Source: Nitrospira sp. UBA2082 (GTDB lineage: Bacteria > Nitrospirota > Nitrospiria > Nitrospirales > Nitrospiraceae). Taken from it: a stretch of DNA of 25,770 bases. The notes below the pieces were generated by a model. It searched no databases, was not told the DNA's origin, and saw only the letters and a list, made by a program, of their open reading frames with translations. The translations under genes and the position numbers were made by a program. Shown piece after piece: positions 5,835 through 14,359 of the stretch. Numbering within the stretch: position 1 is the stretch's first letter; every line of letters starts with the position of its first letter. The DNA is taken from contig DCZO01000037.1 of NCBI GenBank assembly GCA_002331335.1, positions 1 through 25,770 on the forward strand, in the 5' to 3' direction.

Positions 5835-7447
5835 AATCCAGATTAAAGCCGAGATTCAGGTTGAGCCAAGATCTTGCCGGCAATCAGGGTACCGTCGTGG
5901 CTTCATGTGTGGGCCTCCTCCTGAGTCTAAGCCTGAATCTAGACAGTGTCTTCGCGGCCTCGCCGAGCCTTGCCGATCGTGTCATCGAGCATAAACTGGC
6001 CAACGGCTTGACGGTCCTGATGGTCGAACGCCATCAGACGCCGGTGGTGTCCATCAACATTACATTCGCGGTGGGCGGGATCAACGAGCAGGTTGGGCAA
6101 ACAGGGATCGCCCATTTCTACGAGCACATGGCCTTCAAGGGGACGCGCACCGTCGGGACAAGGGACTACGAAAAAGAAAGACCGATTCTCGATGAGCTGG
6201 CGGTGGTAGGGACCGAACTGGAACAGCGCCAGCGCGAGCTGGCCGCCAAGAGCGGAGGAGGAACGGCGGAAGAGCAGGCTGCCGTTGCATCGCTCCAGAA
6301 GCGGTTTGCGGAACTGCAAGCCCAGGCCTCCCAATATGTCGTCGGGAACGAACTGGCGCTGCTTTACCAACGGCACGGCGGCGTCGGATTCAACGCGTCC
6401 ACCGGCAAAGACCTCACGCGATACACGATCAGTCTGCCGGCCAACCGTCTTCCGCTCTGGGCCGCGATCGAATCCGATCGCATGGCCCATCCGGTCTTTC
6501 GCGAGTTCTATAAAGAGCGCGGCGTGGTGATGGAGGAACGCCGATTACGCAACGATGACAGTCCGAGCGGACTTTTGTTTGAAACCTTTACGTCGGCGGC
6601 GTTCCGAGCTCATGGCTACGGCGTGCCGACAATCGGGTGGGAGTCGGATATCTTATCGTTGACCCCGGCAGAGACCGAAACATTTTTCAAGGCCCATTAT
6701 GGGCCAAACCGCGCGACCATTGCATTGGTCGGAGATTTTGATTCCAAGGACGTGATCGCCTTGATTGAGCAGACGTTCGGGAAGATCCCGGCCTCACCTC
6801 CTTCGTCGGCGCGGATGCCTGTGGAGCCGGAACAACGGGGAGAGCGGCGAGTGGAGGTGGAATTCGATGCCGAGCCGTCCCTCGTCATCGGTTACCACAA
6901 GCCGGGATTGGGCCATCCCGATGATGATGTGTTTGATGTCATCGATGCAATTCTCTCGGATGGGCTCACATCCCGCCTGCATCGGAAACTCGTGCGCGAG
7001 CAACGGTTGGCGGCGTCGGTCGGTTCGGACGCAAACCATCCCGGTGTGCGTGCGCCCAATCTGTTTATTATCACCGCGAGCCCACTGGCTCCGCATACAA
7101 CGGCCGAACTGGAAACCGCGATTTATGAGGAATTGGATCGGCTGAAGCGGGAGCCGGTGTCATCCCAGGAACTTGAACGGGTGATCAACAATTTGGACGC
7201 CGACATGGTGCGGGCCCTGCGATCCAACAGCGGTTTGGCTTCTCAGTTGGCGATGTATCAGGCCGTGGCGGGCGATTGGCGCTATGTGTTGCAGTCACGG
7301 GACAAAGTCGCCGCCGTGACTGCCACCGATGTGCAGCGAGTGGCGGCCCGGTATTTCACGAAATCGAACCGCACGGTCGGCGTCTTGGTGAAAAAGAGTC
7401 AGGACAAAGCCGTGGCCTCGGCGTTGAGCGGTGAGGTGGCACCATGA
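5831..7447 (+). CDS. M16-family zinc metallopeptidase, catalytic partner
   Basis: This 538-residue peptidase has a signal peptide (to about 'VFA' at residue 42), so it acts in the periplasm or envelope. The inverted zinc motif HxxEH is intact at residues 95-99 (HFYEH). The third ligand is probably E235 or E236 in 'RGVVMEERR'. Between them lies an insertion of about 60 residues (roughly 120-180) that looks like a coiled coil. It pushes the third ligand much further from HxxEH than the roughly 75 residues usual in the family. The C-terminal M16 domain contains 'SDGLTSRLHRKLVREQRLA'. The start at the ATG at 5831 gives a clean signal peptide and overlaps the HAD stop (ATGA). It is followed by an inactive homologue, as in heterodimeric M16B pairs. 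Confidence 0.92.
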   Translation: MKSRLKPRFRLSQDLAGNQGTVVASCVGLLLSLSLNLDSVFAASPSLADRVIEHKLANGLTVLMVERHQTPVVSINITFAVGGINEQVGQTGIAHFYEHMAFKGTRTVGTRDYEKERPILDELAVVGTELEQRQRELAAKSGGGTAEEQAAVASLQKRFAELQAQASQYVVGNELALLYQRHGGVGFNASTGKDLTRYTISLPANRLPLWAAIESDRMAHPVFREFYKERGVVMEERRLRNDDSPSGLLFETFTSAAFRAHGYGVPTIGWESDILSLTPAETETFFKAHYGPNRATIALVGDFDSKDVIALIEQTFGKIPASPPSSARMPVEPEQRGERRVEVEFDAEPSLVIGYHKPGLGHPDDDVFDVIDAILSDGLTSRLHRKLVREQRLAASVGSDANHPGVRAPNLFIITASPLAPHTTAELETAIYEELDRLKREPVSSQELERVINNLDADMVRALRSNSGLASQLAMYQAVAGDWRYVLQSRDKVAAVTATDVQRVAARYFTKSNRTVGVLVKKSQDKAVASALSGEVAP

Positions 7448-8895
7448 TGAACGTAAAGCGTTTCCGCGCCGCACTGGGGCTGATGGCCGTGCTTGCGACA
7501 TTCCCTCTGGCGGCCGCTTGTGCGGGAGGGGTGGGGCTTGGCGATCCCAGGACCATGACCTTTGCTCCCGTCGAGTTTTCGCCGCCGGATCCAGAACGGG
7601 TCGTTCTCGACAACGGCATGGTCGTCTATCTGTTGGAAGATCATGAATTGCCCCTCATTACCCTCACGGCCACGATCAGAGCCGGCAGTTGGCTTGATCC
7701 CGCCGACAAGATCGGCCTTGCAGCGCTGACCGGGTCGGTGATGCGCACCGGCGGCGGAGGTGGCCTGTCAGCAGAGCAGGTCGATGAAGAGCTGGAACAA
7801 TTTGCAGGAGAGATCAGCATCGGCATCGGCAGGCAATCGGGGTCTGCGTCGCTCGACGTACTCAGCAAAGATTTCGCACGGGGTCTACGGATTTTTACCG
7901 GGCTCATCAGGACGCCGGCCTTTGACCTGGCGCGCGTCGAATTGGCGAAGCTGCAGGCTATCGAGGGGATCCGCCGCCGTCAGGACAATCCCGGTTCCGT
8001 TGTCGGCCGCGAATTTGTCAAGATGCTCTATGGGACCGATCATCCGACCGCACGCGAGAGCACGATCGATTCCGTGCGGCGTATCACGAGGGACGATCTC
8101 ATTACATTTCACCGTACCGTGCTCCATCCGAACGGCATGATCTTGGGAGTCACCGGCGACTTCAAGAAAGAGGAGATGCTGACCTCACTGCGTGCCGCGT
8201 TCGGGAACTGGGAAAAAGGAGTGGTCCCTCAGCTGACGATCGCCGATGTGCCCGAGAGCGACGCGATGAAACCGGCGGTTCGGTTTATCGATAAAGATAC
8301 GACGCAGACGCATCTTCGCGTGGGGCATTTGTCGATCAAGGAAAACGATCCCGATTATGTGCCCTTGGCAATCGCCAACGATATTTTGGGCGGCAGTTCA
8401 TTTCGCAGTCGGCTGTTCAACGATGTGCGGACGAAGCGGGGACTGGCCTATTCCGTTGCCAGCCGGCTGAATGCCGGGGTGCATGATCAGGGTGTCTGGC
8501 TCATGCGGGCTGAGACCAAGTCAGCATCCACACAGGAAGTCATCGGGCGGTTCCTGGCGAATATCGATCGCATGCGTTCCGAGCTCGTGAGTGACGTGGA
8601 GCTGGCAGAGGCCAAGGAGGCCTATGTGAACTCCTTTGTGTTTTCCTTCTCCAGTCCTTCAGCTATAGTAGGCCGCCTGGTGGAATTGGAGTATGATGGG
8701 CTGCCGAAGGATTTTCTGCAGCAGCTGCGCGACAAGGTCGTGAAACTGACCAAAGAAGAAATCCTGGCCGCAGCCAAGAAACATCTCCATCCGGGTCGCC
8801 TCAAAATCGTCGCGGTCGGATCAGGCAAAACCCTGCCGGGCGCGCTCTCGACATTCGGCGAGGTGAAAGAAATCAAGCTGTCACCGGAGGGGTAA
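7444..8895 (+). CDS. M16-family protein, non-catalytic partner
   Basis: This 483-residue protein is homologous to the preceding peptidase, but where HxxEH should be it reads 'GLAALTGSVMRTGG' (about residues 91-104). The zinc histidines and the catalytic glutamate are therefore missing. This is the typical beta-like or regulatory subunit of M16B heterodimers, where it shapes the chamber and supplies the glycine-rich loop seen here (GGGGG around residue 105). It has an N-terminal signal with 'LAAACAGG'. The cysteine at 26 could be lipidated, but the lipobox is imperfect, so a plain signal peptide is possible. The start overlaps the active subunit stop (ATGA at 7444-7447), which supports equal production of both halves. 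The C-terminal domain has 'FRSRLFNDVRTKRGLAYSV', standard for the family. Confidence 0.92.
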   Translation: MMNVKRFRAALGLMAVLATFPLAAACAGGVGLGDPRTMTFAPVEFSPPDPERVVLDNGMVVYLLEDHELPLITLTATIRAGSWLDPADKIGLAALTGSVMRTGGGGGLSAEQVDEELEQFAGEISIGIGRQSGSASLDVLSKDFARGLRIFTGLIRTPAFDLARVELAKLQAIEGIRRRQDNPGSVVGREFVKMLYGTDHPTARESTIDSVRRITRDDLITFHRTVLHPNGMILGVTGDFKKEEMLTSLRAAFGNWEKGVVPQLTIADVPESDAMKPAVRFIDKDTTQTHLRVGHLSIKENDPDYVPLAIANDILGGSSFRSRLFNDVRTKRGLAYSVASRLNAGVHDQGVWLMRAETKSASTQEVIGRFLANIDRMRSELVSDVELAEAKEAYVNSFVFSFSSPSAIVGRLVELEYDGLPKDFLQQLRDKVVKLTKEEILAAAKKHLHPGRLKIVAVGSGKTLPGALSTFGEVKEIKLSPEG

Positions 8896-8973
8896 CAGAC
8901 TTCCACGTTTTACGCCTGCTCCTTCTCTGCTCTCAGAGCACAGCCCTATTTCTCCGAGCCAAGAGCTTTTTGC

Positions 8974-9816
8974 ATGCCACTCGAAGATGAGTTCTGTGAC
9001 ATTCTCAAGAAAGCGCGGATAGGCCAAGGACTCTCGGTCGGCGATGTCTCAGGGATGGCGGGGCTTTCCGGTGCCGACATCTCGGCGATGGAGCGCGGAG
9101 AGCAGGTCCGGGATCGGGCGGCAGTGCAGGCACTGGCGGAGGCCCTGAGACTCCGAGCCGAACCGCTTGCACAGATTGCGTTCGACAAGTGGGTACCGAT
9201 GACGCAGAACCAGCCGGAGTGGATTCAAACCGTGTATGGTTCAATCGGTGGCTATGGCGTTCAAGGGTACATTGTTTACGATGAGGGCGATGCCGTGGTG
9301 ATCGACACCGCGTATAACGCGCCGGCCATGATCAAGGTGCTCGATAAACACAAGTTGCGGTTGGTGGGGATTTGCCTGACCCATGGTCACGCCGATCATG
9401 CCGAGGGGATCGACCGCCTTCTGGAACATCGGGAAGTTCCTGTGTATCTGGGCCCGGAAGACATCGAACTTCTGGCCTGGCGGCCACGGGCGGAGTTGCT
9501 TGCCGCTCCAGCGGATGGGCATAGCCTCAGGGTTGGCCATCGGAGTATTCATTGTCTGGCGACCCCCGGCCATACTCCGGGCGGTATCTGCTATCGGGTC
9601 GATGATCTTTCGCAGCCGGTATGTTTCGTGGGAGACACGCTGTTTGCGGGATCGATCGGACGGTCCAATCCGAGCAACCTGTACGTCACACATCTTCGCT
9701 CGGTGAACCATCGTGTCCTTGCGCTGGGGCCGGATTACCGGCTACTCCCCGGTCACGGTCCCGCAACGACAGTGGCCGAGGAACGGAATCATAATCCGTT
9801 CGCGGCTGTCGAATAA
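8974..9816 (+). CDS. HTH-XRE / metallo-beta-lactamase fusion hydrolase
   Basis: This 280-residue protein joins two domains. Residues about 7-60 form an XRE-type helix-turn-helix ('LSVGDVSGMAGLSGADISAM'). Residues about 85-275 form a metallo-beta-lactamase fold close to glyoxalase II. All metal ligands are visible: H137, H139, D141 and H142 in 'THGHADHAEG', H200 in 'PGHTPG', D221 in 'VGDTLFAGSIGRS' and H261 in 'LLPGHGP'. The hydrolase part probably cleaves a thioester such as a glutathione or CoA conjugate, or a related ester. The DNA-binding domain suggests an enzyme-regulator or a protein-interaction module. There is no signal peptide, so it is cytoplasmic. The ATG at 8974 is needed for the full HTH. 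The membrane protease gene starts 11 bases after the stop, so the two are likely co-transcribed. Confidence 0.9.
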   Translation: MPLEDEFCDILKKARIGQGLSVGDVSGMAGLSGADISAMERGEQVRDRAAVQALAEALRLRAEPLAQIAFDKWVPMTQNQPEWIQTVYGSIGGYGVQGYIVYDEGDAVVIDTAYNAPAMIKVLDKHKLRLVGICLTHGHADHAEGIDRLLEHREVPVYLGPEDIELLAWRPRAELLAAPADGHSLRVGHRSIHCLATPGHTPGGICYRVDDLSQPVCFVGDTLFAGSIGRSNPSNLYVTHLRSVNHRVLALGPDYRLLPGHGPATTVAEERNHNPFAAVE

Positions 9817-9827
9817 TCAGGCACTCC

Positions 9828-10811
9828 ATGGATGAATTCGGAGCGGATGAACACCGGCGCGTTCGGAGTGAAGCGGACCGAGGTGAGGAGCAGAGTGCGC
9901 TTGCCCCCGTTGTTGATAGCATGGGAGACGGAGACGAGGTCAAGCCGTCGGCGTTTTCGACGTGGACTCTGCCGATCGGTCTATTCCTGCTGACCTGCTT
10001 CACGACCTTGTGGGCGGGTGCGTACCAAGCGTACAACGGGCCGGTTCGAGGGCCGGTGAATTTTCTGCTGTCCGATCCCGGAAGGATTTGGCAAGGGCTT
10101 CCCTTTGCCGGCGCGCTGCTGTTCATTCTCACGACGCATGAGCTGGGCCACTATCTGTTGTCCAAAGTTCACGGGGTGCCGGCCTCGTTGCCGCTGTTCA
10201 TCCCAGGACCGCCCCATTTCATTGGGACCTTCGGTGCCATCATCCGGATACGCGGCCCGATCCTGGACCGCCGCGCGTTGTTCGATATCGGAGTTGCCGG
10301 CCCGTTGGCCGGGTTTATTGTGGCGGTCGCGGCGTTGATTGTGGGGTTGCATCTCTCGACGGTTGTGGAGCGAACAGCCACGCTGGGGTTGCACCTGGGT
10401 GAGCCGCTGCTGTTGCAGTTTGTAGCATGGCTTGTGATCGGGCCGATCTCGCCGGAGTCGGACATTGTGCTGCATCCGATCGGCTTTGCCGCCTGGTTCG
10501 GGCTTTTCGTCACGTCGCTCAATCTTCTGCCGATCGGCCAGCTTGACGGCGGCCATGTCGCCTATGCGCTCTGGGGGCGGCATCAGCGAACGATGGCGTT
10601 CATCTTTGTGCCGATCCTGATCGTCTTGGGATTTGTCGGTTGGCCCGGCTGGTTTCTCTGGGCCGTCATGGCCGGCCTGTGGGGGCTCGGCCATCCGCCG
10701 GTCATGGATCCGCATGTCCCGTTGGGCCGAATAAGGACGATCGTGGGATGGATCGCGCTGGCTGTGTTCGTTTCCACGTTTGTGCCGGTGCCGTTTTCCA
10801 TCCACTCGTAG
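9828..10811 (+). CDS. site-2-type intramembrane zinc protease (M50 family)
   Basis: This 327-residue multi-pass membrane protein has HELGH at residues 104-108 (zinc ligands H104, H108 and catalytic E105) inside a transmembrane helix. The second conserved element, 'NLLPIGQLDGGH', carries the third ligand D240. Several hydrophobic helices follow. The hydrophilic N-terminal 40 residues are charged, and there is no PDZ domain between the motifs, unlike RseP. It is thus nearer to the PDZ-less M50 proteases such as the EGY-type. Family members cut transmembrane anchors, often of regulators. Its substrate here is unknown. Being immediately downstream of an HTH-containing hydrolase is suggestive, but that protein has no membrane anchor of its own. 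The start at 9828 lies 11 bases after the upstream stop. Confidence 0.9.
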   Translation: MDEFGADEHRRVRSEADRGEEQSALAPVVDSMGDGDEVKPSAFSTWTLPIGLFLLTCFTTLWAGAYQAYNGPVRGPVNFLLSDPGRIWQGLPFAGALLFILTTHELGHYLLSKVHGVPASLPLFIPGPPHFIGTFGAIIRIRGPILDRRALFDIGVAGPLAGFIVAVAALIVGLHLSTVVERTATLGLHLGEPLLLQFVAWLVIGPISPESDIVLHPIGFAAWFGLFVTSLNLLPIGQLDGGHVAYALWGRHQRTMAFIFVPILIVLGFVGWPGWFLWAVMAGLWGLGHPPVMDPHVPLGRIRTIVGWIALAVFVSTFVPVPFSIHS

Positions 10812-10870
10812 GGGATTGTTCCGTCCGATTCCCTCCGCGACTGTCGATGTCTTTCATGACCGTTCCCTGC

Positions 10871-10899
10871 TTGTGTGCGTACGGCAACTCTTCTACGAT
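10871..10899 (+). promoter_or_regulatory. candidate promoter of the porin gene
   Basis: TTGTGT (10871-10876) and TACGAT (10894-10899) are separated by 17 bases and lie 35 bases upstream of the porin ATG. Both hexamers match the consensus only partly. Confidence 0.35.
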
Positions 10900-10933
10900 A
10901 GCCCCGCCATCGGCGTGGGGATATGCGGAAGCT

Positions 10934-12118
10934 ATGAATTGTGTGCCCAAGAAATGGGTGTGCCTGCTTCTGCCGTGGGTGCTGCTAGGCCCGGCAGCTG
11001 CTGTGCAGGGTGCGTTACAGGAGGAGGATTCCCAGCCAGCTGCATTAGCCGACACTTCCAAGCTGTGGCACTACGGAGCTTATCTGGACGTCGGTTATGC
11101 CGCGAATTTTAATTTTCCTGACAACGATCTCTGGCGCAGTCGCACCACGGCGTCCCGTCACAATCAACCGGCTCCTAACATGGTGTTGGCCTATGTTCGG
11201 AAGGATGTAAGTGAGGTGTCCCGCTGGGGGATGGAGCTGGGAGTGCAGGGTGGCTATGATTCGGTCGATTTTGCGTATCTGCAGGGAGAGAAGAAAGTCG
11301 ATGGCGCGGATGTGCTCAGACATCTCCATCGTGCCAACGCCTCCTACCTCGCACCGGTGGGCAACGGGTTGACGGTTACGGCGGGTTTGTTCAACAGCCT
11401 GATGGGGTACGAATCGCTCTATGCCAAGGACAACGCGAATTATACGCGTTCCTGGATTGCCGACAACACGCCGTACATGATGTTCGGCGTGAACGCCGCC
11501 TATCCGGTGAACGACCGCTTGACGGTGACGGGGTTCGTCATCAACCGCTACTATCATCTTGCTTACACGGTTGCACAGCCCTCCTATGGTGGGAAATGGT
11601 CTTATGCGCTGACCCCCCGATTGACCGCAATGCAGACTCTGTATTGGGGGCCGGACCAAGCAGATGCCTCGCTAGAGTTTTGGCGCCTCTATGGGAATCA
11701 TATTCTGGAGTGGAAAGGCGACGAGGTCATGATTGCTGCGTCGTACGATATCGGCACAGAGAACATCGCCAATCGGCCTGGCAGCCCGCGCACCTTTGTG
11801 ACGGGCGGTAATTTGGTCGTGAAGTGGCACGTCGCCGGCCCCTGGTCTGTCGCGGTGCGCCCTGAATTCTATTGGGATCGGAACGGCCGGTGGACCGGCG
11901 CTGAACAGTTCGTGAAGGCGGTCACGTCCACGGTTGAGTACCAATTCCCCTCTCAATGGACGAGGGCAGTGGTGCGAATGGAACATCGCTACGACGAATC
12001 GACCGGTGTAGGAGGTGGGTTCTTCAAAAACGGAGACAGCAGTTTCGGTGTCCCCAAGCTTGCCGCGGGACAACATCTGTTCTTGGTCGGCCTGCTGCTG
12101 ACCTTCGATTCACCGTGA
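10934..12118 (+). CDS. outer-membrane beta-barrel porin, OmpL/BBP2-like
   Basis: This 394-residue protein has a signal peptide (positive 'PKKW', hydrophobic run, then 'AAAVQGA' near residue 28). It has no further hydrophobic helices. It shows repeated alternating strands rich in aromatic residues, such as 'HYGAYLDVGYAANFNF', 'GMELGVQGGYDS' and 'WSVAVRPEFYWD', as expected of an outer-membrane beta-barrel. The overall pattern fits the putative beta-barrel porin-2 (OmpL-like) family, which forms general diffusion channels; I assign it by style rather than a diagnostic motif. The ATG at 10934 was chosen because it begins the signal peptide. The frame is open upstream but there it only shadows the membrane protease gene. 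The end converges closely on the minus-strand gene at 12151. Confidence 0.75.
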   Translation: MNCVPKKWVCLLLPWVLLGPAAAVQGALQEEDSQPAALADTSKLWHYGAYLDVGYAANFNFPDNDLWRSRTTASRHNQPAPNMVLAYVRKDVSEVSRWGMELGVQGGYDSVDFAYLQGEKKVDGADVLRHLHRANASYLAPVGNGLTVTAGLFNSLMGYESLYAKDNANYTRSWIADNTPYMMFGVNAAYPVNDRLTVTGFVINRYYHLAYTVAQPSYGGKWSYALTPRLTAMQTLYWGPDQADASLEFWRLYGNHILEWKGDEVMIAASYDIGTENIANRPGSPRTFVTGGNLVVKWHVAGPWSVAVRPEFYWDRNGRWTGAEQFVKAVTSTVEYQFPSQWTRAVVRMEHRYDESTGVGGGFFKNGDSSFGVPKLAAGQHLFLVGLLLTFDSP

Positions 12119-12150
12119 TTGGTCGCGTGTCTGCCGACTTCTTGTTGGTG

Positions 12151-12612
12151 TCATTCCACAATGGGAAGGATCCGGTCGGCGACGGCCTGGACAATCCCTT
12201 CCTGTTCCGTGACCACCTTCAAGCCGCGGAAGCTGAGATAGTAGCCGCCGTGACTGGGCGCCTGGATGGTAGCACTGACCTCCACACGATCTCCGTCTTC
12301 GACGTCCGGGTCTCGGACCGTCGGTTTTCCGCAGAGTCCCAGCACCGCAACCGGGATTGTCGCCGCCTCCTCTTCTAAACGGAACAAGTACGCGCCGTAA
12401 CACACGGTTTCATTGGGCAGTTTGTAGGGATCGAGCGGAGTCACATCGCGAACGGTGCCGTGCAAGGTCACTCGGCGTAAATGGTACATCCGGGGCTCTT
12501 CGAGGATCTGTTGGATGCTGGTTGGTTGCTCAGCCCACAACAAACCCGGCAGCACTGTCCAGAAGACAACCGCCAGAGGAAAGCCGACGGAATAACGAAA
12601 CGTGCGCCACAT
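12151..12612 (-). CDS. exported small protein with OB-fold-like domain
   Basis: I do not recognise a named family for this 153-residue protein. A signal peptide is clear (residues 1-27, ending 'LLWA'). The mature part is beta-rich: 'YHLRRVTLHGTVRDVTPLD', 'AATIPVAVLGLCG', 'DRVEVSATIQAPSHGGYYLSF'. The 'V-x-L-x-G-x-V' opening and closing 'V-E-V-x-A-x-I' strands resemble the OB-fold nucleic-acid or cofactor-binding domains of small periplasmic proteins, which is suggestive only. Three cysteines are present in the whole protein outside the signal region or near it, without a CxxC. It is divergent from the M20 peptidase gene and convergent with the porin. No good Shine-Dalgarno precedes the ATG at 12612. 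Confidence 0.7.
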   Translation of the reverse strand: MWRTFRYSVGFPLAVVFWTVLPGLLWAEQPTSIQQILEEPRMYHLRRVTLHGTVRDVTPLDPYKLPNETVCYGAYLFRLEEEAATIPVAVLGLCGKPTVRDPDVEDGDRVEVSATIQAPSHGGYYLSFRGLKVVTEQEGIVQAVADRILPIVE

Positions 12613-12704
12613 GAAGAAAGTCTGTTGGGTTCGAACGATGCGTCCATTGTAGCATTGTCAGGCACACATCGTCGTTACGGTGTTTTCTTTACCTCTCTGC
12701 CGGC

Positions 12705-12710
12705 TATAAT
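12705..12710 (+). promoter_or_regulatory. candidate -10 of the M20 peptidase gene
   Basis: A perfect TATAAT at 12705-12710 lies 28 bases before the peptidase ATG, with AGGAGG-type pairing signal between them. The -35 region (TGTTTT, 12681-12686) is weak. Confidence 0.5.
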
Positions 12711-12738
12711 TCCCGCCTCACCGAGGAGGACCTCAGAG

Positions 12739-14103
12739 ATGGTTGATCAACGGCACATACAAACATTCGTCAATGAGGCACGGCCGCAGTTCGAGCACAT
12801 GCTGGCGGAGATGGTAGAAGTGCCGTCGATCAGCATGGACCCAGCTCGTGTACACGATATGCGGCGCATGGCCGATCTCGCCGTCCACTGTCTGACCGAA
12901 CTGGGTGCCGAGGCCCAGATTGTGGAGACTGACGGCTACCCCATCATTTCCGGTGGCTGGACAGTCGGCGCACAGCATCCAACCGTCACGGTCTATAACC
13001 ATATGGATGTGCAGCCGGCTCAGGAACCGGAATGGAAACAGGAGCCGTTTGCTTTCAGGAATGAGAACGGGATCTATCATGGCCGTGGCGCCACCGACGA
13101 CAAAGGGCCGGCGCTGGCGGCGTTATTTGGTGCCCGGTTTGCAGTTGAGCGGGGATTGCCGATCAACATTCGGTTCTTGTGGGAGTTGGAAGAGGAGATT
13201 GGAAGCCCGCACTTTGCCGCCGGCCTCAAAGACCGGACGGCGATTCCTCATCCGGACTCCGTCGTGGTGTCGGATACCATCTGGATCGCAAAGGGCCGTC
13301 CAGCTGTTCCCTACGGATTGCGAGGCTTGCTCGGTGCACGGTTGACGCTCCGTACGGGAATGAAGGACGCGCATTCCGGGCTTACCGGTGGGGCGGCGCG
13401 CAATCCACTAGCCGAGTTGATGGAGATCGCGAATGCGTGTCTGGACGCCAAGACCGGCAGAGTCAAGGTCCCCGGGTTTTACGATGAGGTCATTGAGCCA
13501 ACCAAGGCCGAGGTCAAGAGTTTTCTCAGATCAGGATTTCACGTAAGCCGTTTCAAGAATGCCTACGGGTTTCAATCCATTCGCACCAACGATCCTATTG
13601 AAGTGATGCGGCGCATTTGGGCTGCACCGACATTGGAAATTCATGGTCTGACGGGCGGCTACCATGGTCCCGGGGTCAAGACTGTGGTCCCCAGCCAGGG
13701 TGAGCTGAAGATCAGCATGCGCCTTGTGCCGAGTCAAACCCCCGAAGAGATATTTACCAAACTGAAGAGATATGTCAGCAAATTGAACCCGGATGTGAAA
13801 GTCGAACGGGAGGGGGTGTTGCAACCTTTCCAAGGATTGTTTGACGGGCCGTACGTTGAAGCGGTCAAGCGGGCAGTGAAGGGGGGATTTGGCAAAGAGC
13901 CGGCTTTTGTCCGAGAAGGCGGCTCTATTGGGGCGGTTGTCACAATGCAACGGGCGTGGAAGGTGCCGATTCTCTTTATGGGCTTAAGCTTGCCGGAGCA
14001 TGGCTATCATGCCCCGAACGAATATTTTGATTGGGGGCAGGCGTCCGGGGGGATAAAGGCCTTTGCACATTACTTTTCGGAGCTGGCGGCAATGGAGAGA
14101 TAG
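12739..14103 (+). CDS. M20-family metallopeptidase (dipeptidase/ArgE/DapE/CPG2 type)
   Basis: This 454-residue peptidase has the co-catalytic dinuclear zinc site. 'YNHMDVQPAQ' carries the first His and the catalytic Asp, 'GRGATDDKGP' the bridging Asp, and 'WELEEEIGS' the general-base Glu pair. The final histidine lies in 'SLPEHGYHAPNE'. The dimerisation (lid) domain sits between about residues 205 and 340, with the usual 'GLTGGYHGPGVKTVVP' segment. It probably trims dipeptides or acylated amino acids in the cytoplasm. I chose the ATG at 12739 since a GAGGAGGA Shine-Dalgarno lies eight bases before it. The frame is open further upstream, but that part is antisense to the exported protein gene. 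No partner gene suggests a specific substrate. Confidence 0.93.
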   Translation: MVDQRHIQTFVNEARPQFEHMLAEMVEVPSISMDPARVHDMRRMADLAVHCLTELGAEAQIVETDGYPIISGGWTVGAQHPTVTVYNHMDVQPAQEPEWKQEPFAFRNENGIYHGRGATDDKGPALAALFGARFAVERGLPINIRFLWELEEEIGSPHFAAGLKDRTAIPHPDSVVVSDTIWIAKGRPAVPYGLRGLLGARLTLRTGMKDAHSGLTGGAARNPLAELMEIANACLDAKTGRVKVPGFYDEVIEPTKAEVKSFLRSGFHVSRFKNAYGFQSIRTNDPIEVMRRIWAAPTLEIHGLTGGYHGPGVKTVVPSQGELKISMRLVPSQTPEEIFTKLKRYVSKLNPDVKVEREGVLQPFQGLFDGPYVEAVKRAVKGGFGKEPAFVREGGSIGAVVTMQRAWKVPILFMGLSLPEHGYHAPNEYFDWGQASGGIKAFAHYFSELAAMER

Positions 14104-14359
14104 GGATCAGGAATCTTCAGGCTGGTGTCAAAAATTGTTCAATCGTAGTCTTTTGCGGACAGGTACCTTCATATGTTGCAGACCAGACGAGGAACATAAC
14201 GTACAAGTCATTGAAAATAATAGACATGCAAATGGCTTGACGAAATGATGGGGGCACGAATGTTGCTGCTCTTAATAACAGGGGAGACATAATTTTAATG
14301 TGCCGTAAACGAAAGAGAAGTTGCCGATAAGGTGAGGGATCGGCTATCGTTTCTACCCA
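14104..14359. other. AT-rich intergenic region before cutA
   Basis: This 256-base gap is richer in A+T than its surroundings. It contains several -10-like hexamers (for example CATAAT near 14289 and TATCGT at 14345-14350) but no coding frame with recognisable content, no strong hairpin and no obvious RNA gene. TATCGT would place a transcript start about three bases before the CutA ATG, which lacks a Shine-Dalgarno. Confidence 0.4.

Noticed and set aside
5939..6490. Minus-strand frame of 183 codons
   Set aside because: Antisense to the active M16 protease; residues show no family pattern.
9981..10805. Open frame of 274 codons on the minus strand
   Set aside because: Antisense to the M50 protease gene with its intact HELGH and LDGGH motifs; the product is low-complexity (Q/R/H/P-rich).
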